DNA from: Novosphingobium sp. IK01
GTDB taxonomy: Bacteria > Pseudomonadota > Alphaproteobacteria > Sphingomonadales > Sphingomonadaceae
DNA length: 64,000 nt
Reading direction: 5' to 3'
Assembly (NCBI RefSeq): GCF_033242265.1
Contig: NZ_BTFW01000001.1
Span: 2,345,001-2,409,000, forward strand
Part shown: positions 1 through 9,659 of the stretch, in pieces
Layout: each line of letters begins with the position of its first letter
Position numbering within the stretch: position 1 is the first letter of the stretch
The notes under the pieces: model-generated
What the model saw: the letters and a program-made list of their open reading frames with translations, nothing else
Database searches by the model: none
What the model was told of the DNA's origin: nothing
Made by a program: the position numbers and the translations under genes

Positions 1-714
1 ATCGCCCGCCGCCTTGGGATAACGCTGATCTTCAAAAGTTCCTTCGACAAGGCCAACCGCAGCTCGGACAAGTCGTTTCGCGGCCTTGGCATGGATGAAG
101 GCCTGCGCATCCTCGAAAAGGTCCGCGCCGAAACGGGCCTGCCCGTGCTGACCGACGTGCACGAGGCCAGCCAGGCCGAAGCCGTCGCGCAAGTGGTCGA
201 TGTCCTCCAGACGCCCGCCTTCCTCGCCCGGCAGACCGATTTCATCGCCGCCGTTGCCGCCACGGGCAAGCCGGTGAACATCAAGAAGGCCCAGTTCATG
301 GCCCCGGCCGACATGAAGCAGGTCGTCGCCAAGGCCCGCAACGCCGCGCAGGCCGCCGGCCACGATCCCGATGCCTTCCTGCTGTGCGAACGGGGCACCT
401 CGTTCGGCTACAACACGCTGGTTTCCGACATGCGCGGCCTGGCGATCATGGCCGAGACCGGCTGCCCGGTGGTCTTCGACGCAACCCATTCCGTCCAGCA
501 ACCCGGCGGCCTTGGCGAACGCTCGGGCGGCCAGCGCGAATACGTCCCCCTGCTCGCCCGCGCCGCCGTCGCCGCGGGCGTCGCAGGCGTCTTCATGGAA
601 ACCCATCCCGACCCCGACCAGGCCCTGTCCGACGGCCCCAACGCCCTCCCCCTCGCCCAGTTCGAAGCCCTCTGGACCAAACTCCTGGCCATCGATGCTG
701 CCGTTAAGAGCTGA
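1..714 (+). CDS. kdsA: 3-deoxy-8-phosphooctulonate synthase (5' end outside window)
   Basis: Condenses phosphoenolpyruvate with D-arabinose 5-phosphate to give Kdo-8-phosphate, the precursor of Kdo in lipid A-core and in the Kdo linker of ABC-exported capsules. The frame is open from base 1, so the N-terminus is missing. The visible part carries family signatures: [12 protein letters not shown] at the very start, [13 protein letters not shown], then [26 protein letters not shown] and [12 protein letters not shown]. The gene ends about 235 bp before the capsule export genes. Its base composition is like the core genome, so it could belong to the housekeeping set or serve the neighbouring capsule locus; the sequence does not decide. 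Confidence 0.96.
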   Translation: MARRLGITLIFKSSFDKANRSSDKSFRGLGMDEGLRILEKVRAETGLPVLTDVHEASQAEAVAQVVDVLQTPAFLARQTDFIAAVAATGKPVNIKKAQFMAPADMKQVVAKARNAAQAAGHDPDAFLLCERGTSFGYNTLVSDMRGLAIMAETGCPVVFDATHSVQQPGGLGERSGGQREYVPLLARAAVAAGVAGVFMETHPDPDQALSDGPNALPLAQFEALWTKLLAIDAAVKS

Positions 715-949
715 GCAGCAACCCGATTTGATGACCGTACGAAACACTGGGACGCAAGTCGAACAGGTGTAGTGCGGGCTGGACGCTTATCGAGAGGATA
801 GCTAGAAGCCCGCTGTGCTGCAGGTAGCCCACTTCGCAGCAGATCGTGGTACGACATATCATTTCAAAGCAAGGAATTATAAATTCCTACACCCTTGAGA
901 TGAAGCGAATCCGAAACCAGCAACACGGGCACTTAGAGCGTGACGAACA
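715..949. other. Intergenic region between kdsA and capsule export genes
   Basis: About 235 bp with no convincing gene. GC falls noticeably towards its right end, where the capsule genes begin, so this is the probable left edge of the accessory island. A promoter for the capsule operon should lie here, but no clear -35/-10 pair was recognised. Confidence 0.5.
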
Positions 950-2059
950 ATGATCAATACCGTACTAGATAAGGTTAAATCCGGAGGCCCGATTTTCTGG
1001 ATCACGGTACTGATCCCAACTTTCCTTTCAGCCTTGTACTTCGGCCTTTTTGCGTCAGATGTGTACATTTCAGAATCGGAATTCATCGTCCGCAGTCCAG
1101 ACAAGCCTGCTCAATCCGGCTTGGGCATACTCCTCAAAAGCAGCGGCTTTGCCAATGCTGGCGATGAGATCTACGCTGCACAGAACTACCTGCTGTCCCG
1201 TGACGCCCTGCAAGCCCTCAACGTTCATGACGATTTTGCAAAATCATACGGGAATAATTCGGTTTCAGTGTTTGATCGCTACAACGCGGCCGGATTTTCT
1301 GGTACATTTGAAGATCTTTACAAATATTATAGCAAAAAAGTTGAGGTTGATCACGACAGCACGTCTTCTATCGTTACCCTGACTGTTCGCGCCTATACAC
1401 CACGTGATGCCCGTCGGTTTAACGAACATCTTCTTGAAATGGCGGAGGAGACAGTCAACAAGTTGAATGAGCGCGGCCGTCAGGATTTAATCCGCTTTGC
1501 CCAAGCCGAGGTCAACGAAGCTCGCAAAAAATCTCAAGACGCCGCACTCGCATTGTCCAACTACCGCAACCAACAAGGCATTGTAGACCCCGAGAAGCAA
1601 GCCACCATTCAATTGCAGATGATCTCGAAATTACAAGATGATCTGATCGTGACACGCACACAACTACGTGAATTGCGCACATTTGCACCTGAAAACCCCC
1701 AAATTCCAGCTCTCGAAGCTCGCGCAAAGGGTATTGCAGCAGAGATCGATGAGGCCACAGGCCTCGTCGCCGGTGGACGCGGTTCGCTATCCACCCAAGC
1801 TGCACAGTATCAGCGCCTGCAACTCGACAACCAGTTTGCCGAACGCCAGTTGGCCAGCGCCATGACCTCACTGGAGGATGCTCGAAACGAAGCCCGCCGC
1901 AAGCAGGCCTATGTCGAACGGATCGTCGAGCCCAACGCTCCGGACTCCGCTCTCGAACCGCGCCGCCTGCGCGGAATCTTCACGACATTCGTGCTGGGTC
2001 TTGCCGCCTGGGGGATTCTGAGCATGCTGCTTGCCGGAATGTTGGAACACAAGGACTGA
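950..2059 (+). CDS. kpsE: Capsule polysaccharide export inner-membrane protein, KpsE/CtrB/BexC family
   Basis: This is the polysaccharide co-polymerase-like subunit that links the inner-membrane ABC transporter to the outer-membrane channel in capsule export. The 369-residue protein has the family layout. A transmembrane segment lies near residues 14-36 (IFWITVLIPTFLSALYFGLF), followed by a periplasmic Wzz-like domain, a long helical coiled-coil stretch (about residues 165-320, rich in A, R, E and Q) and a second membrane segment just before the C-terminus (about 343-365). It starts a tightly spaced run with kpsM (17 bp gap) and kpsT. Codons are noticeably less GC-biased than in the core genes, consistent with transfer. 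Confidence 0.9.
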   Translation: MINTVLDKVKSGGPIFWITVLIPTFLSALYFGLFASDVYISESEFIVRSPDKPAQSGLGILLKSSGFANAGDEIYAAQNYLLSRDALQALNVHDDFAKSYGNNSVSVFDRYNAAGFSGTFEDLYKYYSKKVEVDHDSTSSIVTLTVRAYTPRDARRFNEHLLEMAEETVNKLNERGRQDLIRFAQAEVNEARKKSQDAALALSNYRNQQGIVDPEKQATIQLQMISKLQDDLIVTRTQLRELRTFAPENPQIPALEARAKGIAAEIDEATGLVAGGRGSLSTQAAQYQRLQLDNQFAERQLASAMTSLEDARNEARRKQAYVERIVEPNAPDSALEPRRLRGIFTTFVLGLAAWGILSMLLAGMLEHKD

Positions 2060-2076
2060 GGCGGAAGGACCCCGCG

Positions 2077-2898
2077 ATGGCATCTACCATCCCTCGAACC
2101 TCGCTGGCCTCGCGCCTTGCCGCTTTGAACCGCAGTGCAGGCATCCAATGGCGGGTCATCCACGCACTACTCATGCGCGAGATACTGACCCGCTACGGAC
2201 GCCACAATATCGGCTTCCTGTGGTTGTTCGTCGAACCAATGCTGTTCACAACCGGGGTGACAACAATCTGGTCGCTCACCAAGGCAGTCCATGGCTCTAA
2301 CCTGCCGATCGTTGCCTTCGCGTTGACCGGCTATTCTGCGGTCCTCCTCTGGCGCAACATGCCATCGCGCTGCATCGGCGCAATCGAGCCAAATTTGTCG
2401 CTGATGTTTCACCGCAATGTGCGCGTGATCGACATCTTCCTGGCGCGCCTGATCCTCGAAGCAGGCGGAGCGACTATCTCGTTTGTTACACTAAGCATTT
2501 TCTACATCTATATTGGATGGCTAGAACCACCCCAGAATATGCTCACCATCGTCGAAGGCTGGCTTCTGATCGCATGGTTCGGATCAAGTCTGGCCATCTT
2601 CCTGGGGGCCCTTGCTGAAAAAACCGAGTTGGTCGACAAGATCTGGCACCCTATGTCCTATCTTGCCTTCCCGCTCTCAGGAGCAGGCTTCATGGTTGAT
2701 GCCCTGCCTGCTGCGGCTCAAAAATACATTTTATTCGTCCCGATGGTCAACGGCGTAGAACTGGTCCGCGAAGGGTACTTCGGCACCCAAGTTCATGCCC
2801 GCTACGATCTCCCTTACATGGTGGGATGCTGCGTTTTCTTTACCATTCTGGCCCTGGCACAAGTCGCGGTCGCCAATCGCGAGATTACACCGGAATGA
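2077..2898 (+). CDS. kpsM: Capsule polysaccharide ABC transporter permease, KpsM/CtrC/BexB family
   Basis: ABC-2 type permease that forms the inner-membrane channel for lipid-linked capsular polysaccharide. It has 273 residues, the usual length. About six hydrophobic segments follow an N-terminal cytoplasmic stretch with LLMREILTRYGRHNIGFLW, a segment typical of the KpsM/Wzm family. A purine-rich ribosome-binding site (cggaagg) precedes the ATG. The stop codon overlaps the kpsT start as ATGA, so the two subunits are translationally coupled. Confidence 0.92.
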   Translation: MASTIPRTSLASRLAALNRSAGIQWRVIHALLMREILTRYGRHNIGFLWLFVEPMLFTTGVTTIWSLTKAVHGSNLPIVAFALTGYSAVLLWRNMPSRCIGAIEPNLSLMFHRNVRVIDIFLARLILEAGGATISFVTLSIFYIYIGWLEPPQNMLTIVEGWLLIAWFGSSLAIFLGALAEKTELVDKIWHPMSYLAFPLSGAGFMVDALPAAAQKYILFVPMVNGVELVREGYFGTQVHARYDLPYMVGCCVFFTILALAQVAVANREITPE

Positions 2899-3560
2899 TA
2901 CGCCTAGACCACGTCAACAAAACCTACCCCACCCGCGATGGAAGTCGGGTAATCCTCAACGACATCTCTTTCGAACTCGGCAGAGGGGAAAAACTGGGCA
3001 TCCTGGGTCGTAACGGCGCAGGCAAGTCCACCTTGGTGCGCCTGGTGAGCGGGGCCGAACGACCGACATCCGGTGAGATCAACCGCATGATGTCAGTCTC
3101 GTGGCCCCTAGCATTTGGCGGAGCGTTTCAGAACACCCTGACAGGTCTTGATAATGTGCGCTTCATAAGCCGCATCTACCGCCAGCATGCCAAGGACAAT
3201 ATCGACTTCGTTTACGAATTTACAGAACTGGGCGCATACTTGCGCGAACCGGTTCGGAATTACTCGTCAGGCATGCGCGCACGTTTGGCATTCGCTATAT
3301 CTATGATTATCGAATTCGATTGCTATCTTATCGATGAAATCACTGCTGTTGGCGATGCGAAATTCTACGAAAAATGCGAAATTGAATTATTCGAAAGACG
3401 CCGTGACCGTGCAATGCTTATTATCTCTCATGATCTAGACTATGTACGCAAACACTGCCAGCGCTTTGCCGTCCTCAACGATGGAAATCTCGTATTCTAT
3501 CCTGATTTCGACCAAGCCCATGAAGCCCATTTGCACAATCTTCACATCGGTGAAGGCTGA
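2895..3560 (+). CDS. kpsT: Capsule polysaccharide ABC transporter ATP-binding protein, KpsT/CtrD/BexA family
   Basis: ATPase that powers KpsM. The start chosen is the ATG overlapping the kpsM stop, giving 221 residues, the normal length. An in-frame upstream start at 2826 would only add residues read from inside kpsM. Walker A is GRNGAGKST (about residues 38-46), the ABC signature is YSSGMRARLAFA, and Walker B is CYLIDEITAVGD, followed by the switch histidine in ISHD. The protein lacks the long C-terminal domain of Wzt, which places it with group 2-type capsule exporters and not with O-antigen exporters. Confidence 0.94.
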   Translation: MIRLDHVNKTYPTRDGSRVILNDISFELGRGEKLGILGRNGAGKSTLVRLVSGAERPTSGEINRMMSVSWPLAFGGAFQNTLTGLDNVRFISRIYRQHAKDNIDFVYEFTELGAYLREPVRNYSSGMRARLAFAISMIIEFDCYLIDEITAVGDAKFYEKCEIELFERRRDRAMLIISHDLDYVRKHCQRFAVLNDGNLVFYPDFDQAHEAHLHNLHIGEG

Positions 3561-3619
3561 ATAGACCGCCCCACGCCCTTAGCCCACGCCTTCCTTCGCT
3601 CCTTTTCGGCCAGCACCCC

Positions 3620-4876
3620 ATGCGGACATTTTTTGAACTTCTTCCTCATCGGATCGCTCGAGCATTGCATTCTCGAACTTGGAGCATAGTACGCACCCGC
3701 TTAGGGCGCATATCAAGTGCACAACGAAGGCAAGCTGGCGAGAAGGCCCCTTCTCAGCGCCCTCGCCTCTACATCGATCTCGCCGTAATCAGTCAAAACG
3801 ATGCCGGAACCGGCATCCAACGCGTCGTGCGAGCGCTTGCGCTTGCATTGCTTGAAGCACCGGGGCGGTGGGACGTCCGCATCGTTTCGGCCCGGCGCAA
3901 GCGCAGCTATCATCACATCGCCTGGCCGATGCCCGATCCGACGATTGCCCCCCAAGACATGCGCGCGCGGCCTGGCGATGTATTCCTTGGTCTTGACTAT
4001 TCCCTTGATGCCATACGGCGGCATCGGCGCCAGTTGGCCCGCTTCCGGCGTGATGGGGGAAGATTGTGGTTTCTGGTTCACGATCTTCTGCCGCTAAACC
4101 GACCCGAATGGTTCTCACAAAACACTATCCTGCGTTATCGCGCCTGGATAGCGATCCTTTCACGCGTGGCCGACGGGTTCCTGTGCAATTCACGCCAGAC
4201 TGACGACGATCTGCGCGAGGCCCTGACCCGCTTCCACGGCCTGTCGACAGGCTATCGCACTCAAATTCTGCCCATGGGCTATGTCCTTGCCGATGGGGGC
4301 GGCACGAACGATACCACGCGCCCGACACATGCCCGTTTCGACATGAGCACTCCCTTTGCTCTGATGGTGGGCACACTGGAGCCACGCAAAGGCCATGAGG
4401 ATGTGCTGCACGCCTATGACGTCCTCTGGCGGGAAGGACATTCTGGCCGCCTCGTTCTGGTAGGGCGCTTGGGCTGGCAGGTAGATGCCCTGCGCGAAGA
4501 AATCCTCAACCACCCTGAGTATGGCCGTAAACTGTTCTGGTTCAACGACGTTGATGACCCTGAACTGGTGCAAATCTACGATGCCTGCACCGGCATGATC
4601 ATCGCGTCTCATGCGGAAGGTTTCGGCCTGCCACTTATAGAGGCCCTCGGCCGTGGCAAGCCGGTTCTGGCACGTGATCTTCCCATCTTTCGCATCCACG
4701 AAGGCAATGGAATCCGTTTCTTCCCTGCCTCCGCCACTCCCGAAGCACTTGCTGTCGCAGTGCGTCATTGGATCGATGAAGCCCAAGCCGGACTCATTGC
4801 CGTGTCACGGCCTGAAAGTGACTGGGGAGACGCTGCACGCTTGTTGCTCCAAGCCCTTGAGCCTTGCGCAGCATGA
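3620..4876 (+). CDS. Glycosyltransferase, GT4 family (GT-B fold)
   Basis: Probable capsule or other surface-polysaccharide glycosyltransferase. In the N-terminal half, residues 50-75 read DLAVISQNDAGTGIQRVVRA, the form seen in mannosyl/rhamnosyl-type GT4 enzymes. The C-terminal half has the nucleotide-sugar site: MVGTLEPRKGHEDVL, then SHAEGFGLPLIEALGRGKPV, which contains the E-x7-E motif. Length is 418 residues. It sits 59 bp after kpsT and its stop overlaps the next glycosyltransferase start, so it is part of the export operon. Donor and acceptor sugars cannot be told from sequence. Confidence 0.88.
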   Translation: MRTFFELLPHRIARALHSRTWSIVRTRLGRISSAQRRQAGEKAPSQRPRLYIDLAVISQNDAGTGIQRVVRALALALLEAPGRWDVRIVSARRKRSYHHIAWPMPDPTIAPQDMRARPGDVFLGLDYSLDAIRRHRRQLARFRRDGGRLWFLVHDLLPLNRPEWFSQNTILRYRAWIAILSRVADGFLCNSRQTDDDLREALTRFHGLSTGYRTQILPMGYVLADGGGTNDTTRPTHARFDMSTPFALMVGTLEPRKGHEDVLHAYDVLWREGHSGRLVLVGRLGWQVDALREEILNHPEYGRKLFWFNDVDDPELVQIYDACTGMIIASHAEGFGLPLIEALGRGKPVLARDLPIFRIHEGNGIRFFPASATPEALAVAVRHWIDEAQAGLIAVSRPESDWGDAARLLLQALEPCAA

Positions 4877-6483
4877 GCAAGGCTGCGGGATCTATGCCTG
4901 CTCGCACTGGCCCAAGACGAATCCTGATCTGTACCAATGCCTACCCCCCCAATTTCGTCGGCGGGGCTGAGTTGATGGCGCACGAGCAAGCACTGGCCCT
5001 CACCCGCCTGGGCTATGTGGTTCATGTTTTTGCAGGCGACCCGGATGCCCCGCGTGAACGGTATTCCCGCCATGACGATGTCTACGAAGGCATTCGCATC
5101 CACCGAATTGCGCTCACCCCTGAAGACTACAGTCCCGAATATCTCAATTTTCTACACCCTGCCGTCGAAGCCCATTTTTGCTCGATTCTCACCGATTTCG
5201 AACCCGATATCGTACATTGCCACAACCTCATGGGCCTGTCGGCCAAACTTCCGCTTTTCGCCCGGCAGCAAGGAGCTGGCATAGTATGCACGTTGCATGA
5301 TTTCTGGGGTTTCTGTCTGCGCAATACAGCAATGCGCAGCAATGCAAGTGCTTGCACGAACATCGCCGAATGCCAAATCTGCCTACCGCGTATCCACGAT
5401 GGCTCCAAACGCAGCATTCCGATGAAAGCCCGGAAGGATTTCCTAGCCTTAGCTCTGGCCCAAATCGACTGTTTCATCGCCCCGAGCCATTTTGTCGCAC
5501 GTCGCTACAGTGAAGCCGGATTTCCCAAAGAGCGCATCACCGTAATCCGAAACGGGATTGCCGTTAATCGCTTCAGCCACCCTCGCATGGCACCCTCGAC
5601 GCACTCCGCGCACGCCTTACGCATCACGTTTGCCGGCCACTTCGGCGCCCACAAAGGCGTGGCTACCCTGATCGAGGCCCTCGCCCTGACATCGAACACA
5701 GTCCTGCAACTGGTGGGCACAGGCCCAGAGCAAAAAGTCTATGCCGAACGGATCACCACGCTAGGGCTGGAAAATCGAGTTCAGTTTCTTGGTAAAGTTG
5801 CCCCCGCAGACATGCCTGGCATTTATGCCTGCAGCGATCTGGTCATACTTCCTTCCATATGGCCTGAGAACCAACCCGTGTGTCTTATGGAAGCGATGGC
5901 AGCCGGGGTGCCGGTGGTTGCTTCGCGCCTGGGCGGCATTCCCGAACTGATTGAGCATGGTGTCAATGGCCTACTGTTTTCAGCAGGCGATGCGCATGAC
6001 CTTGCGAAACAGATCACTCGGATGGCCCTGGAACCAGCCTTCCGGCAAGCCGCTGGCAAGGCCGGAAAACAGCGTGTAGCCATGCACGACCATGACCGAC
6101 AGGCCTTGCTCCTCACGGCCATCTATGATCGCATCTCCGCACCGCTGCACCTTGACCAGAACAACGAAGGACGGCGCGACATCGCCATTGAGCGTGACAT
6201 TTACTTCATCACCGGCTCCAAGCGTCGCCACAATGCTTCATCCCGAGCCTCCACCACCAAAATTCTTGCCTCCCCAGCCAACAATGAGCGCTATTGCATC
6301 CCTGCCTCATGGCTTGCCGGATGCATTGTCGCGGTACGCGGCATCGTACCGACCGGCAGATTTGGAAACGTATTGGCGATGGTCAAACCTGATCCAAGCC
6401 TGCGGCTCCCACATTGGCTAACCCGCTTTCTGGTCCGCCGCCGCCCGAGCGGGCAAGCCCCGCCATCAGGGACGTTTTCTTGA
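4873..6483 (+). CDS. Glycosyltransferase, GT4 family, with an unmatched C-terminal tail
   Basis: GT-B glycosyltransferase. The start chosen is the ATG that overlaps the preceding stop (ATGA); an ATG 9 bp earlier is possible. The N-terminus reads RRILICTNAYPPNFVGGAEL, the acceptor domain has a Cys-rich insert (CTNIAECQICLP), and the donor domain carries FAGHFGAHKGVATLIEA and IWPENQPVCLMEAMAAGVPV. A normal GT4 enzyme would end near residue 425. Here about 110 further residues follow that match nothing I recognise and contain many scattered basic residues. The tail may be a degraded or frameshifted fusion, or an added C-terminal region. Confidence 0.85.
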   Translation: MSKAAGSMPARTGPRRILICTNAYPPNFVGGAELMAHEQALALTRLGYVVHVFAGDPDAPRERYSRHDDVYEGIRIHRIALTPEDYSPEYLNFLHPAVEAHFCSILTDFEPDIVHCHNLMGLSAKLPLFARQQGAGIVCTLHDFWGFCLRNTAMRSNASACTNIAECQICLPRIHDGSKRSIPMKARKDFLALALAQIDCFIAPSHFVARRYSEAGFPKERITVIRNGIAVNRFSHPRMAPSTHSAHALRITFAGHFGAHKGVATLIEALALTSNTVLQLVGTGPEQKVYAERITTLGLENRVQFLGKVAPADMPGIYACSDLVILPSIWPENQPVCLMEAMAAGVPVVASRLGGIPELIEHGVNGLLFSAGDAHDLAKQITRMALEPAFRQAAGKAGKQRVAMHDHDRQALLLTAIYDRISAPLHLDQNNEGRRDIAIERDIYFITGSKRRHNASSRASTTKILASPANNERYCIPASWLAGCIVAVRGIVPTGRFGNVLAMVKPDPSLRLPHWLTRFLVRRRPSGQAPPSGTFS

Positions 6484-6564
6484 TCTGCCCTCCCCGTTGC
6501 GGCATAGCCGTCCCCGATTGTGTTGACACCCGTTTCCCGCCTTATGTAGTTAGCTGAAACTATC

Positions 6565-7749
6565 ATGAAAAACGTGTTATTCCGGTCTCGAATGACAGGC
6601 GCCGCCTGCATTGCCATGACGCTTTCGGCTTGCGCCGCCATGCCAGCCAGCGGTCCGAGTTCCCGCATCATCAAAAACGAGATGTCAGACAAGGCCAAGG
6701 CAGCAGGCTCGATCATCGAAGTTGTCGATGTCACTGGCCCGGTGACCCGGCAAATTCTGGCTGCGGATCACCCTGCTCTGTTTTCTCGTGACTTGGGCGA
6801 AGGACATGCCATCGGCTCTTCGATAGGCAAAGGCGACGTACTCGATATTGCCATCTGGGAGGCCCCTCCTGCCGCCCTGTTCGGCTCGGCAGGCGGGGAT
6901 CCACGACTGACATCGTCTGGTTCGACCGCGCGTGGCACCACTATGCCCGAACAGATGGTCGACAGCGATGGCCGGATCACGGTACCCTTTGCTGGCCGAA
7001 TTCTGGCTGCCGGACATACCCCGCAAGAAATTTCACATGACATTGCTACGCGCTTGATGGGGAAGGCACACCAACCCCAGGTCATCGTTCGCTTAGTACG
7101 CAATGCAGCAGCCACCGTAACGGTCGTTGGTGATGTTCCGGCCAGCACGCGCTTTCCTCTAACCGCGAAGGGTGAACGCGTACTCGATGCTCTGGCTGGC
7201 GCTGGCGGGGTTCGTCAACCTGTAAACAAAGTCACCATCCAGATCACGCGCGGCCAATCTACTTCATCAATGCCCCTCGAAACAGTGATCCGCGCCCCTC
7301 GCCAGAACGTGATCCTGCAACCCGATGACGTGATGACAGTGCTATTCCAGCCCTTCAGTTTCGTAGCGCTGGGCGCGACAGGCAAGAATGAGGAAATCCC
7401 GCTGGAAGCCACCGGTGTCAATCTGACGCAGGCTTTGGGGCGCGTAGCCGGTCTGCAGGATTCCCGTGCCGATGTGCGAGGTGTCTTCATATTCCGATTT
7501 GAAGATCCGGCGGCACTTTTACCTGAACTACGTTCCACGGCAAAACTGACCCCTGATGGCAAAGTGCCGGTTGTATATCGCGTAAACATGAAGGATCCAG
7601 CCACATTCTTCATCGCCCAGAACTTCCAGATTCATAACAAGGACGTTCTCTACGTTTCGAACGCACCTTTGGCCGATTTTCAGAAGTTCGTGAACGTCAT
7701 ATACTCAACAATTCTTCCCGCTGCCACAACTGCCGCTGCAACGCAATAA
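6565..7749 (+). CDS. Polysaccharide export outer-membrane lipoprotein, KpsD/CtrA/Wza-like
   Basis: Outer-membrane channel component for capsule export. A lipoprotein signal peptide is visible: basic start MKNVLFRSRM, hydrophobic stretch, and lipobox LSAC with the acylated Cys at about residue 23. A Poly_export domain follows (GKGDVLDIAIWEAP, then VDSDGRITVPFAGRI), and SLBB-type repeats cover the second half. Length is 394 residues. A TTGACA-like -35 candidate lies at 6523-6528 in the 81-bp gap upstream, but no good -10 sits at the right distance. It completes the export set with kpsE, kpsM and kpsT. Confidence 0.9.
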   Translation: MKNVLFRSRMTGAACIAMTLSACAAMPASGPSSRIIKNEMSDKAKAAGSIIEVVDVTGPVTRQILAADHPALFSRDLGEGHAIGSSIGKGDVLDIAIWEAPPAALFGSAGGDPRLTSSGSTARGTTMPEQMVDSDGRITVPFAGRILAAGHTPQEISHDIATRLMGKAHQPQVIVRLVRNAAATVTVVGDVPASTRFPLTAKGERVLDALAGAGGVRQPVNKVTIQITRGQSTSSMPLETVIRAPRQNVILQPDDVMTVLFQPFSFVALGATGKNEEIPLEATGVNLTQALGRVAGLQDSRADVRGVFIFRFEDPAALLPELRSTAKLTPDGKVPVVYRVNMKDPATFFIAQNFQIHNKDVLYVSNAPLADFQKFVNVIYSTILPAATTAAATQ

Positions 7750-7836
7750 ATCGGGGCATTGAGGTGGTCCCGCTTCCTTGGACAGGTTTGCGGCAAAATT
7801 AAGCTGAAACCGGTGTCGTCATGCCGCGAGTTTGGT

Positions 7837-7874
7837 CATCAGATCATGGGGGGCATGCACCCCATGATCTGATG
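7837..7874. repeat. Perfect 15-bp hairpin beside the IS256-family element
   Basis: catcagatcatgggg (7837-7851) and its exact reverse complement (7860-7874) are separated by an 8-nt loop. It lies between the end of the capsule export lipoprotein gene and the left end of the IS element. There is no T-run, so it is not an ordinary terminator. It may be an end remnant of another mobile element. Confidence 0.6.
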
Positions 7875-7878
7875 CGCC

Positions 7879-9231
7879 GATCGTGTCCCACGGGGTGGTG
7901 TAGCTGGGTTTGAGGTGGTCACCGTGATTTTCGGATAGGTTTGGGTTGCGAAGCTCGAACCTGACGGAAGGAACCACGATGACCGATCCGATGATGGACC
8001 TGCGTTCGCTGGTCGAGAAGAGCCCTGACGCGGATATTTTGCGGGACATGATCTCGTTTGCCGCCGAGCGGCTGATGGAGATGGAAGTGGGCAACCTGAC
8101 CGGCGCTGGCTATGGTGAGAAGTCCAGCGCAACGGCCACCGTGAGCGTGACTGGCAGACCCGCGCCGGCACGGTCGAACTGCGTATCCCGAAGCTGCGCA
8201 AAGGCAGCTATTTCCCCGGCTTCCTGGAACCCCGTCGGATGGCGGAACGGGCGCTGACCGCGGTGATCCAGGAAGCCTATATCCAGGGCATCTCGACGCG
8301 CTCGGTCGATGATCTGGTCAAGGCGCTGGGGATGGATGGCATCTCCAAGAGCCAAGTCAGCCGGCTGTGCGAGGAGATCGACGAGCGCGTCCACACCTTC
8401 CTCGATCGCCCGATCGAGGGCGACTGGCCCTACCTGTGGATCAACGCCACCTACGTGAAGGTGCGCCAGAACGGGCGGATCGTGTCGGTGGCGGTGATCG
8501 TGGCGGTCGGCGTCAACAGCGACGGCCGCCGTGAAGTCCTCGGCATGGACATCGGCCCCTCGGAGGCAGAACCCTTCTGGACCGCCTTCCTGCGCAAGCT
8601 GACACGCCGGGGGCTGCGCGGCGTGAAGCTGGTCATCTCCGATGCGCACGAAGGCATCAAGGCGGCCGTCTCCAAACTACTGTGCGCCACATGGCGACGC
8701 TGCCGCGTCCACTTCATGCGCAACGCGCTGGCCCATGCCGGCAAGAGCGGCCGGCGCGTCGTCTCCGCATTCATCGCCACCGCGTTTGCCCAGGAGACGC
8801 CTGAAGCAGCAAGCCGGCAGTGGCGCTCCGTGGCCGATCAGGTGCGCCCCAAACTGCCCAAGCTGGCGACCCTGATGGACGATGCCAAGCCCGACGTGCT
8901 GGCCTACATGACCTTCCCCAGAGAACACCGCGCCAAACTGCACAGCACCAACCCCATCGAGCGGCTGAATGGAGAGATCAAGCGCAGGACCGAGGTTGTC
9001 GGCATCTTTCCCAACGAGGCCGCCATCACTCGCCTGATCGGTGCCATCCTCATGGAGCAGTCCGACGAATGGGCCGTCCAGCGTGCCCGCTACATGACGC
9101 TTGAAACAATGGCGCCGGTGAGCGACAATCCCATCGTCATGCTCTCGGCTGTGACCGGCACATGACCGGCTCAGACTGATGCCGAATTGAGCGGGGGACG
9201 CCCCAGCTACACCACCCCGTGGGACACGATC
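7879..9231 (+). mobile_element. IS256-family insertion sequence, complete ends, inactivated
   Basis: Perfect 30-bp terminal inverted repeats lie at 7879-7908 and 9202-9231 (outer part gatcgtgtcccacggggtgg). They enclose one transposase reading frame, giving an element of 1,353 bp. No matching 8-9 bp target duplication is seen: the flanks tgatgcgcc and ttcgccacg differ. A deletion or rearrangement has therefore removed one original flank. The right end abuts an IS5-family transposase fragment, so this element landed in or recombined with an older IS. Confidence 0.9.
7979..9165 (+). pseudogene. IS256-family transposase, frameshifted and lacking the first catalytic Asp
   Basis: The N-terminal part ([20 protein letters not shown] to GAGYGEKSS) runs in one frame. 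From about 8130 the homologous sequence ([18 protein letters not shown] onward) continues in another frame, so a small deletion has shifted the reading frame. The remainder carries [12 protein letters not shown] and [13 protein letters not shown], the second Asp and the Glu of the DDE triad. The first Asp, normally in a WIDATYVKVR motif, is Asn here (WINATYVKV, about 8440-8465). Two independent lesions make autonomous transposition very unlikely. Confidence 0.9.
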
Positions 9232-9511
9232 TTCGCCACGCGCCTCCACTCGCTGCGATGTAGAGGATCGCGTTGATCACCTCGCGCATGTCGGTCGTCC
9301 GGCGCCGGCCGCCATGCTTGGCTGGCGGCACAAACCGCGCCACCAATTCCCATTCCCGGTCCATCATATCCGATGGATATCACAGCCCCGCCCGGCTATG
9401 TTCGCGCCGAGCGATATCAGTCCATGCCATTGTTCACACCATCTCGTCGCAAAGACGGTGTGAATCACAATATACTGGCATCACTCAACAACTTTCGGAT
9501 CGGGCTCTAAG
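9232..9511 (-). mobile_element. IS5-family remnant cut by the IS256-family element
   Basis: On the minus strand from 9367 the protein begins MMDREWELVARFVPPAKHGG and continues through REVINAILYIAASGGAWRR. This is the N-terminus of an IS5-family transposase, and the homology stops exactly at the IS256 right end (9231). The upstream flank ends at about 9497-9511 with ttcggatcgggctct, the same terminal sequence as the IS5 element at 17298-18056. The other half of the element is not found on the far side of the IS256 element. The 124 bp from 9512 to the next gene show nothing recognisable. Confidence 0.8.
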
Positions 9512-9659
9512 GCTCATTCATCGCGATGCCCCATCAACCTGGCAACACGACCAAGGCCGGACGGCTATGATCGCGGCTTGCAACACCACAGGGCGATGGC
9601 CTAAAGCCGGAGTCCAGATGATTGCTGGGTAAACATTGTCGATGACAGGAAGCAACTTC

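Noticed and set aside
6523..6551. Sigma-70 promoter before the KpsD-like gene
   Set aside because: TTGACA is present, but no hexamer resembling TATAAT lies at 16-18 bp; recorded only as a note in the gene entry.
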